Shown here: positions 35,401 to 42,673 of the stretch, piece after piece | How positions within the stretch are numbered: the first letter of the stretch is position 1 | Layout: the number at the start of each line of letters is the position of its first letter | Assembly (NCBI GenBank): GCA_963787135.1 | Contig: CAWBBW010000035.1 | Coordinates: 62,001 to 126,000 of the forward strand | From: Roseiarcus sp963787135 | GTDB taxonomy: Bacteria; Pseudomonadota; Alphaproteobacteria; Rhizobiales; Beijerinckiaceae | Reading direction: 5' to 3' | Length of the DNA stretch: 64,000 nt | Notes under the pieces: model-generated | The model's input: only the letters and a program-made list of their open reading frames with translations | Told to the model about the DNA's origin: nothing | The model's database searches: none | Made by a program: the position numbers and the translations under genes

Positions 35401-36894
35401 AACCGCGATTTCCCCCTCGAAAGTGAACTTGAAGGCATTGGAGAGAAGATTGAAAACGATCTTCTCCCACATGTCGCGGTCGACATAGACAGGCTGGTTT
35501 AGATCGGGACAATCGATCCGCAGCTCGAGCCCGGCTCGCTCGACCGCGGAATCGAAACTGGAAGCCAGCTCCGCCGTCAATGGCCCAAGGTCTGTGGGCT
35601 CGAAGCTCGCGTCGGCTCGGCCGGCTTCAATGCGGGAGAAATCAAGCAGCGAGTTCACCAACTTGAGAAGGCGCAGGCTGTTGCGATGCGCGGTCTCCAG
35701 CCGGCCCCGGTGCGTCGGCGACAGCGCCTCCAATTCGTCGTTCAAAGCGTCCTCGATCGGCGCCAGCATCAATGTCAGGGGCGTGCGGAACTCGTGACTG
35801 ACGTTTGAAAAGAAAGTCGTCTTCGCATGATCGATCTCGGCCAGCGCCTCAGCCCGGCGACGCTCCTCCTCGTAAGCCTGCGCATTGGCGATCGCGGCGG
35901 AAATCTGTCCCGCCGCGAGGCCAATGAAGCTGCGATAGTTGTCGTCGAACAGACGAAACGGGTTGAGACCGACCACAAGGACGCCAGCCCGGCCAGTCTC
36001 GCCCGTGGGCAAGATCGGAAATACCGCTGCCTGAGAGGCGGGCTCCGTCCAGGGACCGGTCGGGATATCGACGCCAAGCACGTACCTGAGATTTGCGACA
36101 ACTTGCAGGCTCTGCGTGCGGAGAACTTCGCCAACCGGCCAAAAAGAGGGTTGATCGAGCGGGATCGTCTCCGGCGCAGCCGGATGGCCGCGCTCGATGC
36201 CGCAGACTGCGGCGAGCCGTACCTCCGACCCGTCCGGCTCCGCCATATAGATCATGGCAAACGGGATATCTCGAGCGTTCCTTCGAAAGGCGCCGGCGCT
36301 CTGCTCGCAGGCTTCCTGCAAGGTGCGAGCATGTGTCGTGTCGGCCGCCAAATCTCGCAAGAGCGCGAGCTGACGCTCCCCGATGACCCGCTGGGTGTCA
36401 TCGCTGTTGGCGCAGATGATGCCCCCGACGGAGCCGTCATCATTGGGAATTGGGCTGTATGAAAAAGTGTAATAAGTTTCCTCGGGATAGCCGTTGCGCT
36501 CCATGATCAGGAGCTGGGCCTCGACATACGTCCCCTGATCGCCGGTCATCGCGGTCTCGAGCATGGGGCCGATATCCTCCCAGATCTCTCGCCAGACCTC
36601 CGCTGTGGGCCGCCCAAGCGCCCAAGGGTGCTTGCCGCCGATGATTGATTTGTAAGGGTCGTTGTAGAAATACGTCAGTTCCTGGCCCCAGCCGATCCAG
36701 ATCGGCTGGCGCGAGGTCAGCATGATCCGAAGCGCCATCCTCAAGTTTTGCGGCCATGTCTCAGGGGCCCCGAGCGGCGTCGCCTCCCAGTCGAAGTTGC
36801 GGATCAGTTCACCGAGCTCGCCGCCGCCGGAAAGGAAGCCGGGTTGATCCGGACCGCGCGGGCCACCGCGAACCATGGCCGATTTGTCACCCAT
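32479..36894 (-). CDS. Very large hybrid sensor histidine kinase with two kinase cores and three receiver domains
   Basis: A 1471-residue cytosolic-looking protein without membrane helices. Domains in order: PAS (about 35-180), GAF (about 190-350), HisKA with FFSNVSHEFRTPL, HATPase with VRDTGVGIP, receiver 1 (LTDVMMPG), a second PAS, a second HisKA with LTGGVAHDFNNVLQ, a second HATPase with VTDTGCGIP and GTGLGLSMVYG, receiver 2 (FTDVIMPG) and receiver 3 (ITDIKLPG). Both kinase cores look intact, with phosphorylatable His in different contexts (HEFRTP and HDFNN types). It probably integrates several signals in a phosphorelay. The ATG at 36894 was preferred over a TTG at 36936. A tandem 9-bp repeat (CTCTGTTTT, 36909-36926) lies just upstream. 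It converges on the RsbU-like gene. Confidence 0.88.
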   Translation of the reverse strand: MGDKSAMVRGGPRGPDQPGFLSGGGELGELIRNFDWEATPLGAPETWPQNLRMALRIMLTSRQPIWIGWGQELTYFYNDPYKSIIGGKHPWALGRPTAEVWREIWEDIGPMLETAMTGDQGTYVEAQLLIMERNGYPEETYYTFSYSPIPNDDGSVGGIICANSDDTQRVIGERQLALLRDLAADTTHARTLQEACEQSAGAFRRNARDIPFAMIYMAEPDGSEVRLAAVCGIERGHPAAPETIPLDQPSFWPVGEVLRTQSLQVVANLRYVLGVDIPTGPWTEPASQAAVFPILPTGETGRAGVLVVGLNPFRLFDDNYRSFIGLAAGQISAAIANAQAYEEERRRAEALAEIDHAKTTFFSNVSHEFRTPLTLMLAPIEDALNDELEALSPTHRGRLETAHRNSLRLLKLVNSLLDFSRIEAGRADASFEPTDLGPLTAELASSFDSAVERAGLELRIDCPDLNQPVYVDRDMWEKIVFNLLSNAFKFTFEGEIAVEMRASPDGHAAEMTVRDTGVGIPASELPRLFERFHRVEGQKSRSFEGSGIGLALVQELVKLHGGAIRAESEIGRGAAFIVSLPFGTTHLSAARIGAGRSSASTSLRAEAYVEEALRWLPQSGPVGPDRLADRAADTPDLQLGVETRGARVLVADDNADMRSYIGRLLGTRWDVEAVSDGTAAIEAIRARKPDLVLTDVMMPGLGGFDLLRELRSDPNLRDLPVIVVSARAGEEARVEGLDAGADDYLTKPFSARELIARVNANLEMARIRREAAEALRARTAELEAVLETAPAAVWFTSDSEVADAWGNRQAAELLRLPANVNPSLTAPEGQLLPRTYQVFRDGVEVPPRELPLQRAARGHEIREQELELRFNDGASKTILIQATPLRRIDGAVVGAVAAAADITTRKEAEQILQQTNELLEHRVAAAIAERREAEAQLFQAQKMEAVGKLTGGVAHDFNNVLQVIGGNLQLLTRDVAGNLRGEQRLQTAIAAISRGSKLASQLLAFGRRQPLSPKVVNLGRLIRGIDDLLRRALGESIEVETVIAGGLWNTFVDTVQVENALLNLAINARDAMEGHGKLTIEAGNAFLDDAYAARHAEVAAGQYVMIAVTDTGCGIPAEVIDRVFEPFFTTKPEGRGTGLGLSMVYGFVKQSEGHVKIYSELGSGTTIRMYLPRSRAQEDVETDVEAGPATGGTETVLVVEDDEDVRNTVIDMLFELGYRVLRAKDAHSALAIIESGAPIDLLFTDVIMPGPVRSPELARKAKERLPNIAVLFTSGYTENAIVHGGRLDEGIELLSKPYTREALARKIRHVLRNQQQRRFGPAEPRHPLQDDVEENRAPVSRPRALRVLLVEDDALIRLSTAEMLGDLGHSVHEAGNASEALALLDEHDFDVLITDIKLPGLAGDELASRAIARQPGLRIVFASGYEVLPNRDAREGLAGAVLLQKPYNERGITDALNAATASARAAKGGPA

Positions 36895-37037
36895 GCGAAG
36901 CGCTCTTTCTCTGTTTTCTCTGTTTTCGAGACACAACTATCCCCATGATACGAAAAATAAAACGTCCAGATTGCCCTTCAAGATGGCGCACCTCACGAAG
37001 GGCTTGGGCGTCTGCGGGCGGCGACTTTTAAAAACGT
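36895..37037. promoter_or_regulatory. Upstream region of the hybrid kinase, next to the IS element
   Basis: 143 bp with AT-rich patches and a tandem CTCTGTTTT repeat at 36909-36926. The IS element begins within or just beyond this region, so it may affect expression of the kinase. No promoter hexamers can be named with confidence. Confidence 0.3.
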
Positions 37038-37049
37038 ATGGCCCGCCCC

Positions 37050-37295
37050 GTCTGCAAGGGGGTTCTTCGAGATCGGCTGCTGTTCAGTCTGCGTCAACGT
37101 ATCCGGCCTCGAGGAGCTTACTCCGGCCATGATGGAGATACGCACGCTCCGGTCCTCATAAAACTCCCGGCGTCAGATCGCGCCGTTTTTTAAACCAGGC
37201 TTCCAGAGCGCCGTTCGACTGTCAGGCCATCTCGTCGTTACCCTCTCGCAAACACCTGTTGGCCGTTGGACGCCTTGCGTCCGATAGCCCGAACT
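37050..37295 (-). ncRNA. Candidate bridge/seek RNA region of the IS1111-type element
   Basis: 246 bp inside the element but outside the transposase gene, on its 3' side, without any plausible coding frame. IS1111-subgroup elements are known to encode their guide RNA in this position, whereas IS110-subgroup ones use the 5' side. The location is therefore suggestive, but I have not folded it or found target-matching loops, so this is inference only. Confidence 0.4.
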
Positions 37296-38330
37296 CTAGG
37301 CCGCCCCCGGCATTCCTGTGGCGGCGAACCGTTCTCCGCGCCGGAGCACCGCCCAGGCAATCCTCGCCAGCTTGTTGGCGAAGGCGACGACCGCGACATT
37401 GTGATGAGCCCTACTCATCAGCGCCTTTGCCCAACGGCCGAGCGGGGTGTCGCGCTCGGCCACGTAGGGCAAGGCGGCGCGCGCTCCGTGGATCAGCTGC
37501 TTACGCAGGTATTTGTTGCCGCGCTTGCTGATCCCAAGCAGCTTCGGCTTGCCGCCGGTCGTGAATTGACGGGGAACCAGGCCGAGCCACGCGGCGAGAT
37601 CGCGGCCGCGCTCGAAGCTCTCGGCCTGGCCGACGGCGGCGACAAGGGCGGATGCGACGATCGCGCCGACACCTGGGATTGTCGTCAGCCGCCGAGCCTC
37701 TTCGTTCTCCTTCACCCAGCGGACGAACTCGGCATCGAAGGCAGAGATCCGCCGGTCGAGCTCCGCCCATTGCGCGCGCGCGTCGGCGACGAGCACGATC
37801 ATCCGCGGGCTCAATCCTGCTCCGCCCTGCTCGTCCATCAGTACGCTCAGGAACTGCTCGAGCTTCCGCTTGCCCTGCGGCGCGACCATTCCTCGCTCCA
37901 GCAGAATGGCGCGCAACTGATTGATCAGGGCCGTCCGCTCCCCGACCAACCGGTCTCGCGATCGATGAAGCGTCTGCATGTCAAGCTGGTCCTGGCTCTT
38001 CAGTTCGACAAAGCGCATCGTCGGCCGGGTCACCGCCTCCGCGATCCCCTCGGCGTCGCGATCGTCATTCTTCTGCGCCTTGATGTAGGGCCGGACATAT
38101 TCGGGCGACATCAGCCGGACATCGTGGCCGTGGGCGGCGAACACGCGGCCGAGATGATGAGCCCCGCAGCAGGCCTCCATCCCGACAACGCACGGAGGAA
38201 GCTTCTCCGCCAGAGCAACCAGCGTCTCCCGCCTTACCTTGCGACGCATCACAACCGCGCCGGACGCATCCAGCCCAACCACGCTGCAGACGTTCTTGCC
38301 GAGGTCGACGCCAAGCACAGAGATATCCAT
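37296..38330 (-). CDS. IS110-family (IS1111 subgroup) transposase
   Basis: A 344-residue DEDD recombinase. The RuvC-like first strand is VLGVDLGKNVCSVVGLD with Asp9, followed by VVGMEACCGAHHLGR with Glu52 and KNDDRDAEGIAEA with the last acidic residues near 89-92. The C-terminal part has IPGVGAIVASALVA and GLVPRQFTTGGKPKLLGISKRGNKYLR, which is the conserved Ser-containing block of IS1111-type enzymes. The ATG at 38330 is directly preceded by GGAGGAGGAAGGG. The gene is full length with no frame damage, so the element may still be active. Confidence 0.93.
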   Translation of the reverse strand: MDISVLGVDLGKNVCSVVGLDASGAVVMRRKVRRETLVALAEKLPPCVVGMEACCGAHHLGRVFAAHGHDVRLMSPEYVRPYIKAQKNDDRDAEGIAEAVTRPTMRFVELKSQDQLDMQTLHRSRDRLVGERTALINQLRAILLERGMVAPQGKRKLEQFLSVLMDEQGGAGLSPRMIVLVADARAQWAELDRRISAFDAEFVRWVKENEEARRLTTIPGVGAIVASALVAAVGQAESFERGRDLAAWLGLVPRQFTTGGKPKLLGISKRGNKYLRKQLIHGARAALPYVAERDTPLGRWAKALMSRAHHNVAVVAFANKLARIAWAVLRRGERFAATGMPGAA

Positions 38331-38395
38331 CCCTTCCTCCTCCTGATTCGCCGGCGAGCCTACGACGCCGGAAGGAGGGGCGGGCCATTCCATAA

Positions 38396-38669
38396 AACCT
38401 CACCGATTCTAATAGGTTATGAAATCAGGTGTTTTCTTTTTTCAGAATTCGCGGTACACTGTTTTCAAATTATCTGATCTCCCCTCGGAAGCCGCATGTC
38501 CCACCGGAAGAATGCCTCCAACATCCGACCCGCAAGTCCGGCGACGATGCCCACCCGCAACGATGGCGCTCAGGCTTTTGAAGCGACGAAGCGACGAAGC
38601 GACGAAGCGACTGAAAACATGGAGTCGCTGACAAAAGTGCACCGGGGCCGATCGGGAGCCGGACAAACC
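38396..38669. other. Gene-free DNA beside the IS element
   Basis: 274 bp. The first 90 bases are AT-rich (runs of T near 38435-38445 and CAAATTATCTGATC) and could be the original promoter of something displaced. An 8-bp tandem repeat is described separately. No convincing gene or RNA is seen. Confidence 0.3.
38580..38611. repeat. Short tandem repeat, GAAGCGAC four times
   Basis: Four exact head-to-tail copies of the octamer GAAGCGAC fill 38580-38611. Being 8 bp, variation in copy number would shift any overlapping frame. It is not a CRISPR array because there are no spacers. Confidence 0.8.
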
Positions 38670-39842
38670 CTACGGTCTGACCCACTTGCCGTTGGCCCTC
38701 GACGACTTGACCGCCGCCTCGATGAAGGCGAGGCCCTTGACGCCGTCTTCGATGGTGGGGAAGTGCACCCCCTTCGGCGGCTTCTTGCCCGCGCGCGCCG
38801 CTTTAATCGCGAGCGCGACCTCGGAATAGACGTTGGCGAAGCCTTCGAGATAACCCTCCGGATGTCCCGGCGGAACGCGGGTTACGCGCGCCGCCGCCTC
38901 GCCCGAATCCGGACCGCCGCGGGTGACGATCCGCGTCGACTTCTCGAACGGCGACCACAGCATTTCGTTCGGATTGGCCTGCACCCAGTGGAGGCCGCCC
39001 TTGGTCCCGTAGACTCTGATGCGTAGCCCGTTCTCGTTGCCTGGCGCGACCTGGCTCGCCCAGAGCGCGCCGCGCGCCCCATTGACGTAGCGCAGCATGA
39101 CCTGGACGTTGTCGTCGAGCCGGCGCCCTGGCCCGAACGAGGTGAGATCCGCGGCGAGCTCGGCGACGTCGAGGCCAGTCACGTAGTCGGCGAGATTGAA
39201 GGCGTGCGTGCCGATGTCGCCGAGCGCTCCGCCGGCGCCTGAGCGCTTCGGATCGACGCGCCACTCGGCCTGCTTGTTGCCGGTTGTCTCCGTCGGACCG
39301 GTGAGCCAGTCCTGCGGATATTCGACCTGGACGAGCCGGATCTCTCCGAGATCCCCGCCGCGAATCATTTCGCGCATGCGGCGAACGAGCGGGTAGCCGG
39401 TGTAATTGTGGGTGAGCGCAAAGATGCGTCCAGACTTCTCGACCGCGGCCTGCATCTTCTTGGCTTCCGCCAGCGACACGGTCAGCGGCTTGTCGCAGAT
39501 GACATGGATGCCCGCTTTGAGAAAGGCGTAGGTCGGGGCGGCATGAACATCATTCGGGGTGACGATCGCCACCGCCTCGATCCCGTCGGGACGTTTGGCC
39601 TCGGCCTTCGCCATGCTCTCGTAGTCGTCATAGACGCGGTCCGCGGCGAGGCCCAACGCCTCGCCCGAGCGGCGCGCCTTTTCCGGCGTGGACGAGAGCG
39701 CCCCTGCGACAAGCTCATACTGGTCGTCGATGCGCGAGGCTATGCGATGCACGGCGCCGATGAACGCCCCCTCCCCGCCGCCCACCATGCCGAGCCGGAT
39801 CTTGCGCCCCGTCCTTGCATCGCTGCGTCCCTCGATAGCCAT
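38670..39842 (-). CDS. Gfo/Idh/MocA-family NAD(P)-dependent oxidoreductase
   Basis: A 390-residue dehydrogenase of the Gfo/Idh/MocA family. The Rossmann fold begins KIRLGMVGGGEGAFIG (dinucleotide-binding glycines) and the catalytic lysine is in ICDKPLTVSLAEA, equivalent to the EKP motif. The second half has GGALGDIGTHAFNLADYV, typical of the sugar- or inositol-binding domain, where Asp and His lie in the active site. It oxidises or reduces a sugar, cyclitol or related polyol. It could belong functionally to the moc-like locus 31 kb away, but this is not shown. GGGAGAGA precedes the ATG at 39842. Confidence 0.88.
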   Translation of the reverse strand: MAIEGRSDARTGRKIRLGMVGGGEGAFIGAVHRIASRIDDQYELVAGALSSTPEKARRSGEALGLAADRVYDDYESMAKAEAKRPDGIEAVAIVTPNDVHAAPTYAFLKAGIHVICDKPLTVSLAEAKKMQAAVEKSGRIFALTHNYTGYPLVRRMREMIRGGDLGEIRLVQVEYPQDWLTGPTETTGNKQAEWRVDPKRSGAGGALGDIGTHAFNLADYVTGLDVAELAADLTSFGPGRRLDDNVQVMLRYVNGARGALWASQVAPGNENGLRIRVYGTKGGLHWVQANPNEMLWSPFEKSTRIVTRGGPDSGEAAARVTRVPPGHPEGYLEGFANVYSEVALAIKAARAGKKPPKGVHFPTIEDGVKGLAFIEAAVKSSRANGKWVRP

Positions 39843-39884
39843 GCCCGTCTCTCCCTAGCGCAGTCCGAGCGCTGATCTGCTTCT

Positions 39885-39913
39885 TGTCGATTGCAGCTGC
39901 AGGCAATGTCGAT
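39885..39913. promoter_or_regulatory. Candidate operator upstream of the Gfo/Idh/MocA gene
   Basis: The 10-bp palindrome TGCAGCTGCA (39892-39901) is directly preceded by TGTCGAT (39885-39891), and the same heptamer recurs at 39907-39913. It lies 43-71 bases upstream of the start codon of the minus-strand gene, a good place for a regulator. No regulator is adjacent. Confidence 0.35.
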
Positions 39914-39964
39914 AAGCCGCTGGTCCCAGGTCGGTATTTGTACGCGCTTGTTGCCGCGCTGTCG

Positions 39965-40726
39965 TCAGTCGATGAACGCGGCGGCCGCAACCCGGGGTGA
40001 GAGCCGACGCGGACGCAACGAGCGCCCTAACGGAAACCGGCGCAGGATCCTGAATTCGCCGCCGGGCGCCGTCTCTCCAAAGAGCGTGAGGGCGTCGACC
40101 CGCATTTGCCGGGAAGCAACCCGGAGACTGAATTCCCACCTTAGCGACTTTACGAGGCGCGCCGGATCGGGCACCGCGTTGGTCAGGGTGTAGTGGGGCC
40201 GAAACTCGTCGATGACATAGGGGTAGCCCCACGCCTCGAGATAGTAGCGTTGCCTCGGCGACAGCCGCGAAATGTCGCGTCGGAGGCGTTCTTCCTGCGT
40301 CGGAGGGGCGCGAACCGCGTCGAGCCCGCGCACCGCAGCCTCTTCGAGCGCGCGAAGCGCCTTCGAATGGGGCCGAGGCTTGAGCACGACGAACGCACGG
40401 CCGTCATCGGTGGCCATCGCACCCACATGCAATTCGCCGGCGTCAAAGGGCGAAACAGTTCGCGCGAATGCCGCAATATTGTCCATCAGGTCGATGGCGT
40501 CGAGGTCCGCTCTGAGGCGGAACGGCGCCTTCAGCGTAGCGTGAAACCCATAGCGCCTCGGATCGCTGGTTAGATCATGCCAGGCTTCCAGTTCGTGACC
40601 TTCCGGGGCAAACCCCGCGCGCAAGTCTCCCGTTAGGGCGTCGCGCCCGATCACATCGCAGCCAAAACGCCAGAGATCGCTTTCAGGAGGAGGCATAAGG
40701 TAAAGCGCATATCGCCGGTACGACAT
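39965..40726 (-). CDS. DUF1045 / 2H-phosphoesterase-like protein (phosphonate-associated family)
   Basis: A 253-residue protein starting MSYRRYALYLMPPPESDLWRF. It has the two HxT motifs of the 2H phosphoesterase fold: FHATLKAPF near residue 68 and HYTLTN near residue 180. Relatives annotated as putative phosphonate metabolism protein are found in phn operons; here no phosphonate genes are nearby, so the role is open. The ATG at 40726 is the natural start; upstream codons in this frame are unconserved. The gene stands alone. Confidence 0.8.
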   Translation of the reverse strand: MSYRRYALYLMPPPESDLWRFGCDVIGRDALTGDLRAGFAPEGHELEAWHDLTSDPRRYGFHATLKAPFRLRADLDAIDLMDNIAAFARTVSPFDAGELHVGAMATDDGRAFVVLKPRPHSKALRALEEAAVRGLDAVRAPPTQEERLRRDISRLSPRQRYYLEAWGYPYVIDEFRPHYTLTNAVPDPARLVKSLRWEFSLRVASRQMRVDALTLFGETAPGGEFRILRRFPLGRSLRPRRLSPRVAAAAFID

Positions 40727-41022
40727 AGGGCCAAATCTCCGACGCAAACCTGCCACAACTCCGAAGGCCCGGGCAAGACTCGAATGGACGAGCGCGCCTG
40801 TCGCAACAGATGGTCGCCGGCGACCAGCCTCAAAGCGTAGAACCGCGACGCTTTGCGTTAACGAACAAGGTCGGCTGTGAACCGGGCGCGAGCAGCGCTT
40901 ACAAAACAGTAACCCCATAGCACTACAACGAGATTGTCCGAATGACTCGGGCGCTATTTGTTTGCCTAGGGCGCTTGCCGTCGGCGCCATCAAGGGCGTG
41001 CGCGGCGCTGATCGGAGGTGCG
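40727..41022. other. Gene-free stretch before the diguanylate cyclase genes
   Basis: 296 bp. It includes an upstream extension of the small frame listed next (ATG at 40942), which has no good ribosome site. Otherwise no motif is seen. It presumably holds divergent promoters. Confidence 0.3.
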
Positions 41023-41139
41023 ATGCGCGATGCGATCAGCGACACCCTCGCCGCCATGCGCTCGGCGTCCACCAGCCTATCCTCCAGGGCCATGAAGGGA
41101 TCCGCGATCCTACTCGGACGGGGAACGGGAATGTCATGA
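41023..41139 (+). CDS. Small protein upstream of and overlapping the diguanylate cyclase gene
   Basis: A 38-codon frame from the ATG at 41023, which has a GGAGGTG sequence 4 bases upstream. It ends at a TGA (41137-41139) that overlaps the ATG of the GGDEF gene as ATGA. The peptide starts MRDAISDTLAAMRSAS and is Ser-, Ala- and Met-rich with no clear membrane helix. The strong ribosome site and the coupled overlap suggest a real gene; no homologue is recognised. An in-frame ATG at 40942 is a longer alternative. Confidence 0.45.
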   Translation: MRDAISDTLAAMRSASTSLSSRAMKGSAILLGRGTGMS

Positions 41140-42182
41140 ACGCGCTCTTGCTGCTTCGCTCGCATCTTGGCGCCGCCTTTGCGCTCGGCGCGGTGCTCTT
41201 GACTGCGCTGGCGCTGACCGCGGTGCGATTCAGCTTTCCGACCGAGTTTCCGGGGCTGGAGCTTCTCCTGTTCGGTTGGCTCGGCGTCGCGCTGGGCCGT
41301 CTCACCATTTGGGCCCGTTCGAGCGAAAGCAACACGGCGAAGGGATCGGCGGGCACAGCCGAAAAAGTCGACCAAATTCTGCGCTCTGTCGCCCGCCTCT
41401 TGCAGACGCATTTGACCGAGAGCGACGCCTTCTCGGAGCGCCTGCACGGCGCAAGCGGCCGCTTGGCCGAGCACGAGGCGTCCGGCCCGGTCAATGAAAT
41501 CGTCATGGCCCTCATCGACGACAATCGCCAAATGCGCGACAAGCTCTCGGACCTTCGCGATCAGCTCGAGGAGTCTCGTCTTCATGTCCTGCAACTGCAG
41601 CATAACCTTGAACGGTCAGAAGAGGAGGGCATGCGCGACGTGGTGACGGCGATCGGCAACCGCCGGTTTTTCGAAACCGCTTTTGCCGAGGAACTCGAGA
41701 AAGCGCGAACAACGGGCGAGGACTTTTGCCTTGCGCTTGCCGACCTCGACCGGTTCAAGCTCGTCAACGATCGGTTCGGTCATCTCGTCGGCGACCGCCT
41801 GTTGCGCCTCTTCGCCGATATCCTCGTTCAGAATGTGAGAGGTCAGGATCGCGTTGCGCGGTTCGGCGGCGAGGAGTTCGCGGTGATGCTGCCGGGCGCC
41901 GGCCTCAGCGAAGCAGTGGAGGCGGCAGAACGAGTTCGAAGGGTTCTCGAATCCAAGCAATGGTCGGTCGAGCCAACCGGAGAGCGCGTCGGCAAGGTCA
42001 CGGTTTCGTTCGGCGTCGCGAAACTGAGGGCGAACGAGACCGGCGCCGACCTTCTCCGGCGGGTCGACGGGCATCTCTATGACGCAAAAGCCAGGGGACG
42101 AAACCGTGTTGTTGCGGAGTGGCCCGAGGATGTTCCGCCCCTCTCTCGGCAGACGCGCGGCCGCCGCGCCGCGAGCGTCTGA
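41136..42182 (+). CDS. Diguanylate cyclase (GGDEF domain)
   Basis: A 348-residue membrane-associated enzyme that makes cyclic di-GMP. Two transmembrane helices (about 10-30 and 40-58) lead to a helical linker rich in charged residues (about 75-165) that resembles a coiled coil. The catalytic signature is GGEEF at 244-248, and the product-inhibition site R235-G-Q-D238 stands five residues before it. No sensory domain beyond the helices is visible. It sits beside the flagellar cluster, which fits a role in switching between swimming and attachment. ATG at 41136 overlaps the preceding small gene. Confidence 0.9.
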   Translation: MNALLLLRSHLGAAFALGAVLLTALALTAVRFSFPTEFPGLELLLFGWLGVALGRLTIWARSSESNTAKGSAGTAEKVDQILRSVARLLQTHLTESDAFSERLHGASGRLAEHEASGPVNEIVMALIDDNRQMRDKLSDLRDQLEESRLHVLQLQHNLERSEEEGMRDVVTAIGNRRFFETAFAEELEKARTTGEDFCLALADLDRFKLVNDRFGHLVGDRLLRLFADILVQNVRGQDRVARFGGEEFAVMLPGAGLSEAVEAAERVRRVLESKQWSVEPTGERVGKVTVSFGVAKLRANETGADLLRRVDGHLYDAKARGRNRVVAEWPEDVPPLSRQTRGRRAASV

Positions 42183-42199
42183 CACACAGGCTTTGCCGA

Positions 42200-42664
42200 A
42201 TGACGATGCTCGACCGTGAAACCGAATTGTTCCAGCGCGCCCTTGACGAAGCCCGCCGCAGCAACTGCGCTGCAAGCGCCGACGCCGGGGCGGAGTTCGA
42301 ATCGAGGCCCAGCATGCGGGCCGCGATCGAATTCGGTCCGGCCCGCGGCGGTGGCGGCCAGGCGCGCTGGAGCCACGCGTTGAACTGGGCGAGCGAGCCG
42401 GACGAAAGACCGAGGTCGCTCACTCCCATTCGGGGAACGGATGTCAAGGGTCTCCGCGAGGACGATCCGGAAGCGATCGCGAGCGAGCTTGGCGTCGCCG
42501 CCGCGCTGACGGAACATCAATTGACGCGCCGATGGCGCGCCTTCGTTTGGCGGAACCACCCAGACCGTCAACCGCCGAATGCGCGCGAGCGGGCGACCGT
42601 TCGTGTCGCGATCGCCAACACGCTTTACGATCAGGCGCGGAGCCGCCTGACGAAAGGGCAATAG
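42200..42664 (+). CDS. J-domain-like protein
   Basis: A 154-residue soluble protein. The C-terminal 60 residues look like a J domain: a helix (ASELGVAAALTEHQLTRRWRAF), the H120-P-D122 motif, and a last helix (RATVRVAIANTLYDQARSRL). The HPD motif would stimulate the ATPase of DnaK. The first half (about 1-90) is low complexity and has no recognised fold. ATG at 42200, 17 bases after the cyclase stop. It converges on a flagellar-linked gene. A flagellum- or c-di-GMP-related chaperone is a guess. Confidence 0.6.
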   Translation: MTMLDRETELFQRALDEARRSNCAASADAGAEFESRPSMRAAIEFGPARGGGGQARWSHALNWASEPDERPRSLTPIRGTDVKGLREDDPEAIASELGVAAALTEHQLTRRWRAFVWRNHPDRQPPNARERATVRVAIANTLYDQARSRLTKGQ

Positions 42665-42673
42665 CGACGCGGT

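Larger units (their letters stand above)
37031..38395 (-). mobile_element. IS1111-type IS110-family insertion sequence with subterminal inverted repeats
   Basis: The ends are marked by a perfect 12-bp inverted repeat, ATGGCCCGCCCC at 37038-37049 and GGGGCGGGCCAT at 38377-38388, which lie slightly inside the real tips, as in the IS1111 subgroup. The element is about 1.36 kb. No target duplication is evident, which is normal for this family. The only gene is the transposase on the minus strand; a long non-coding part lies on its 3' side. The exact tips are uncertain by several bases. Confidence 0.7.

Noticed and set aside
36895..36936. TTG start for the hybrid kinase at 36936
   Set aside because: The added 14 residues fall in a tandem repeat without a ribosome site; ATG at 36894 fits better.
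36985..38405. ACCTCAC on both flanks of the IS element as a target duplication
   Set aside because: The copies are at unequal distances from the inverted repeats and IS110-family elements generally make no duplications.
38580..38611. CRISPR-like array
   Set aside because: The 8-bp units are directly adjacent with no spacers and there are no cas genes.
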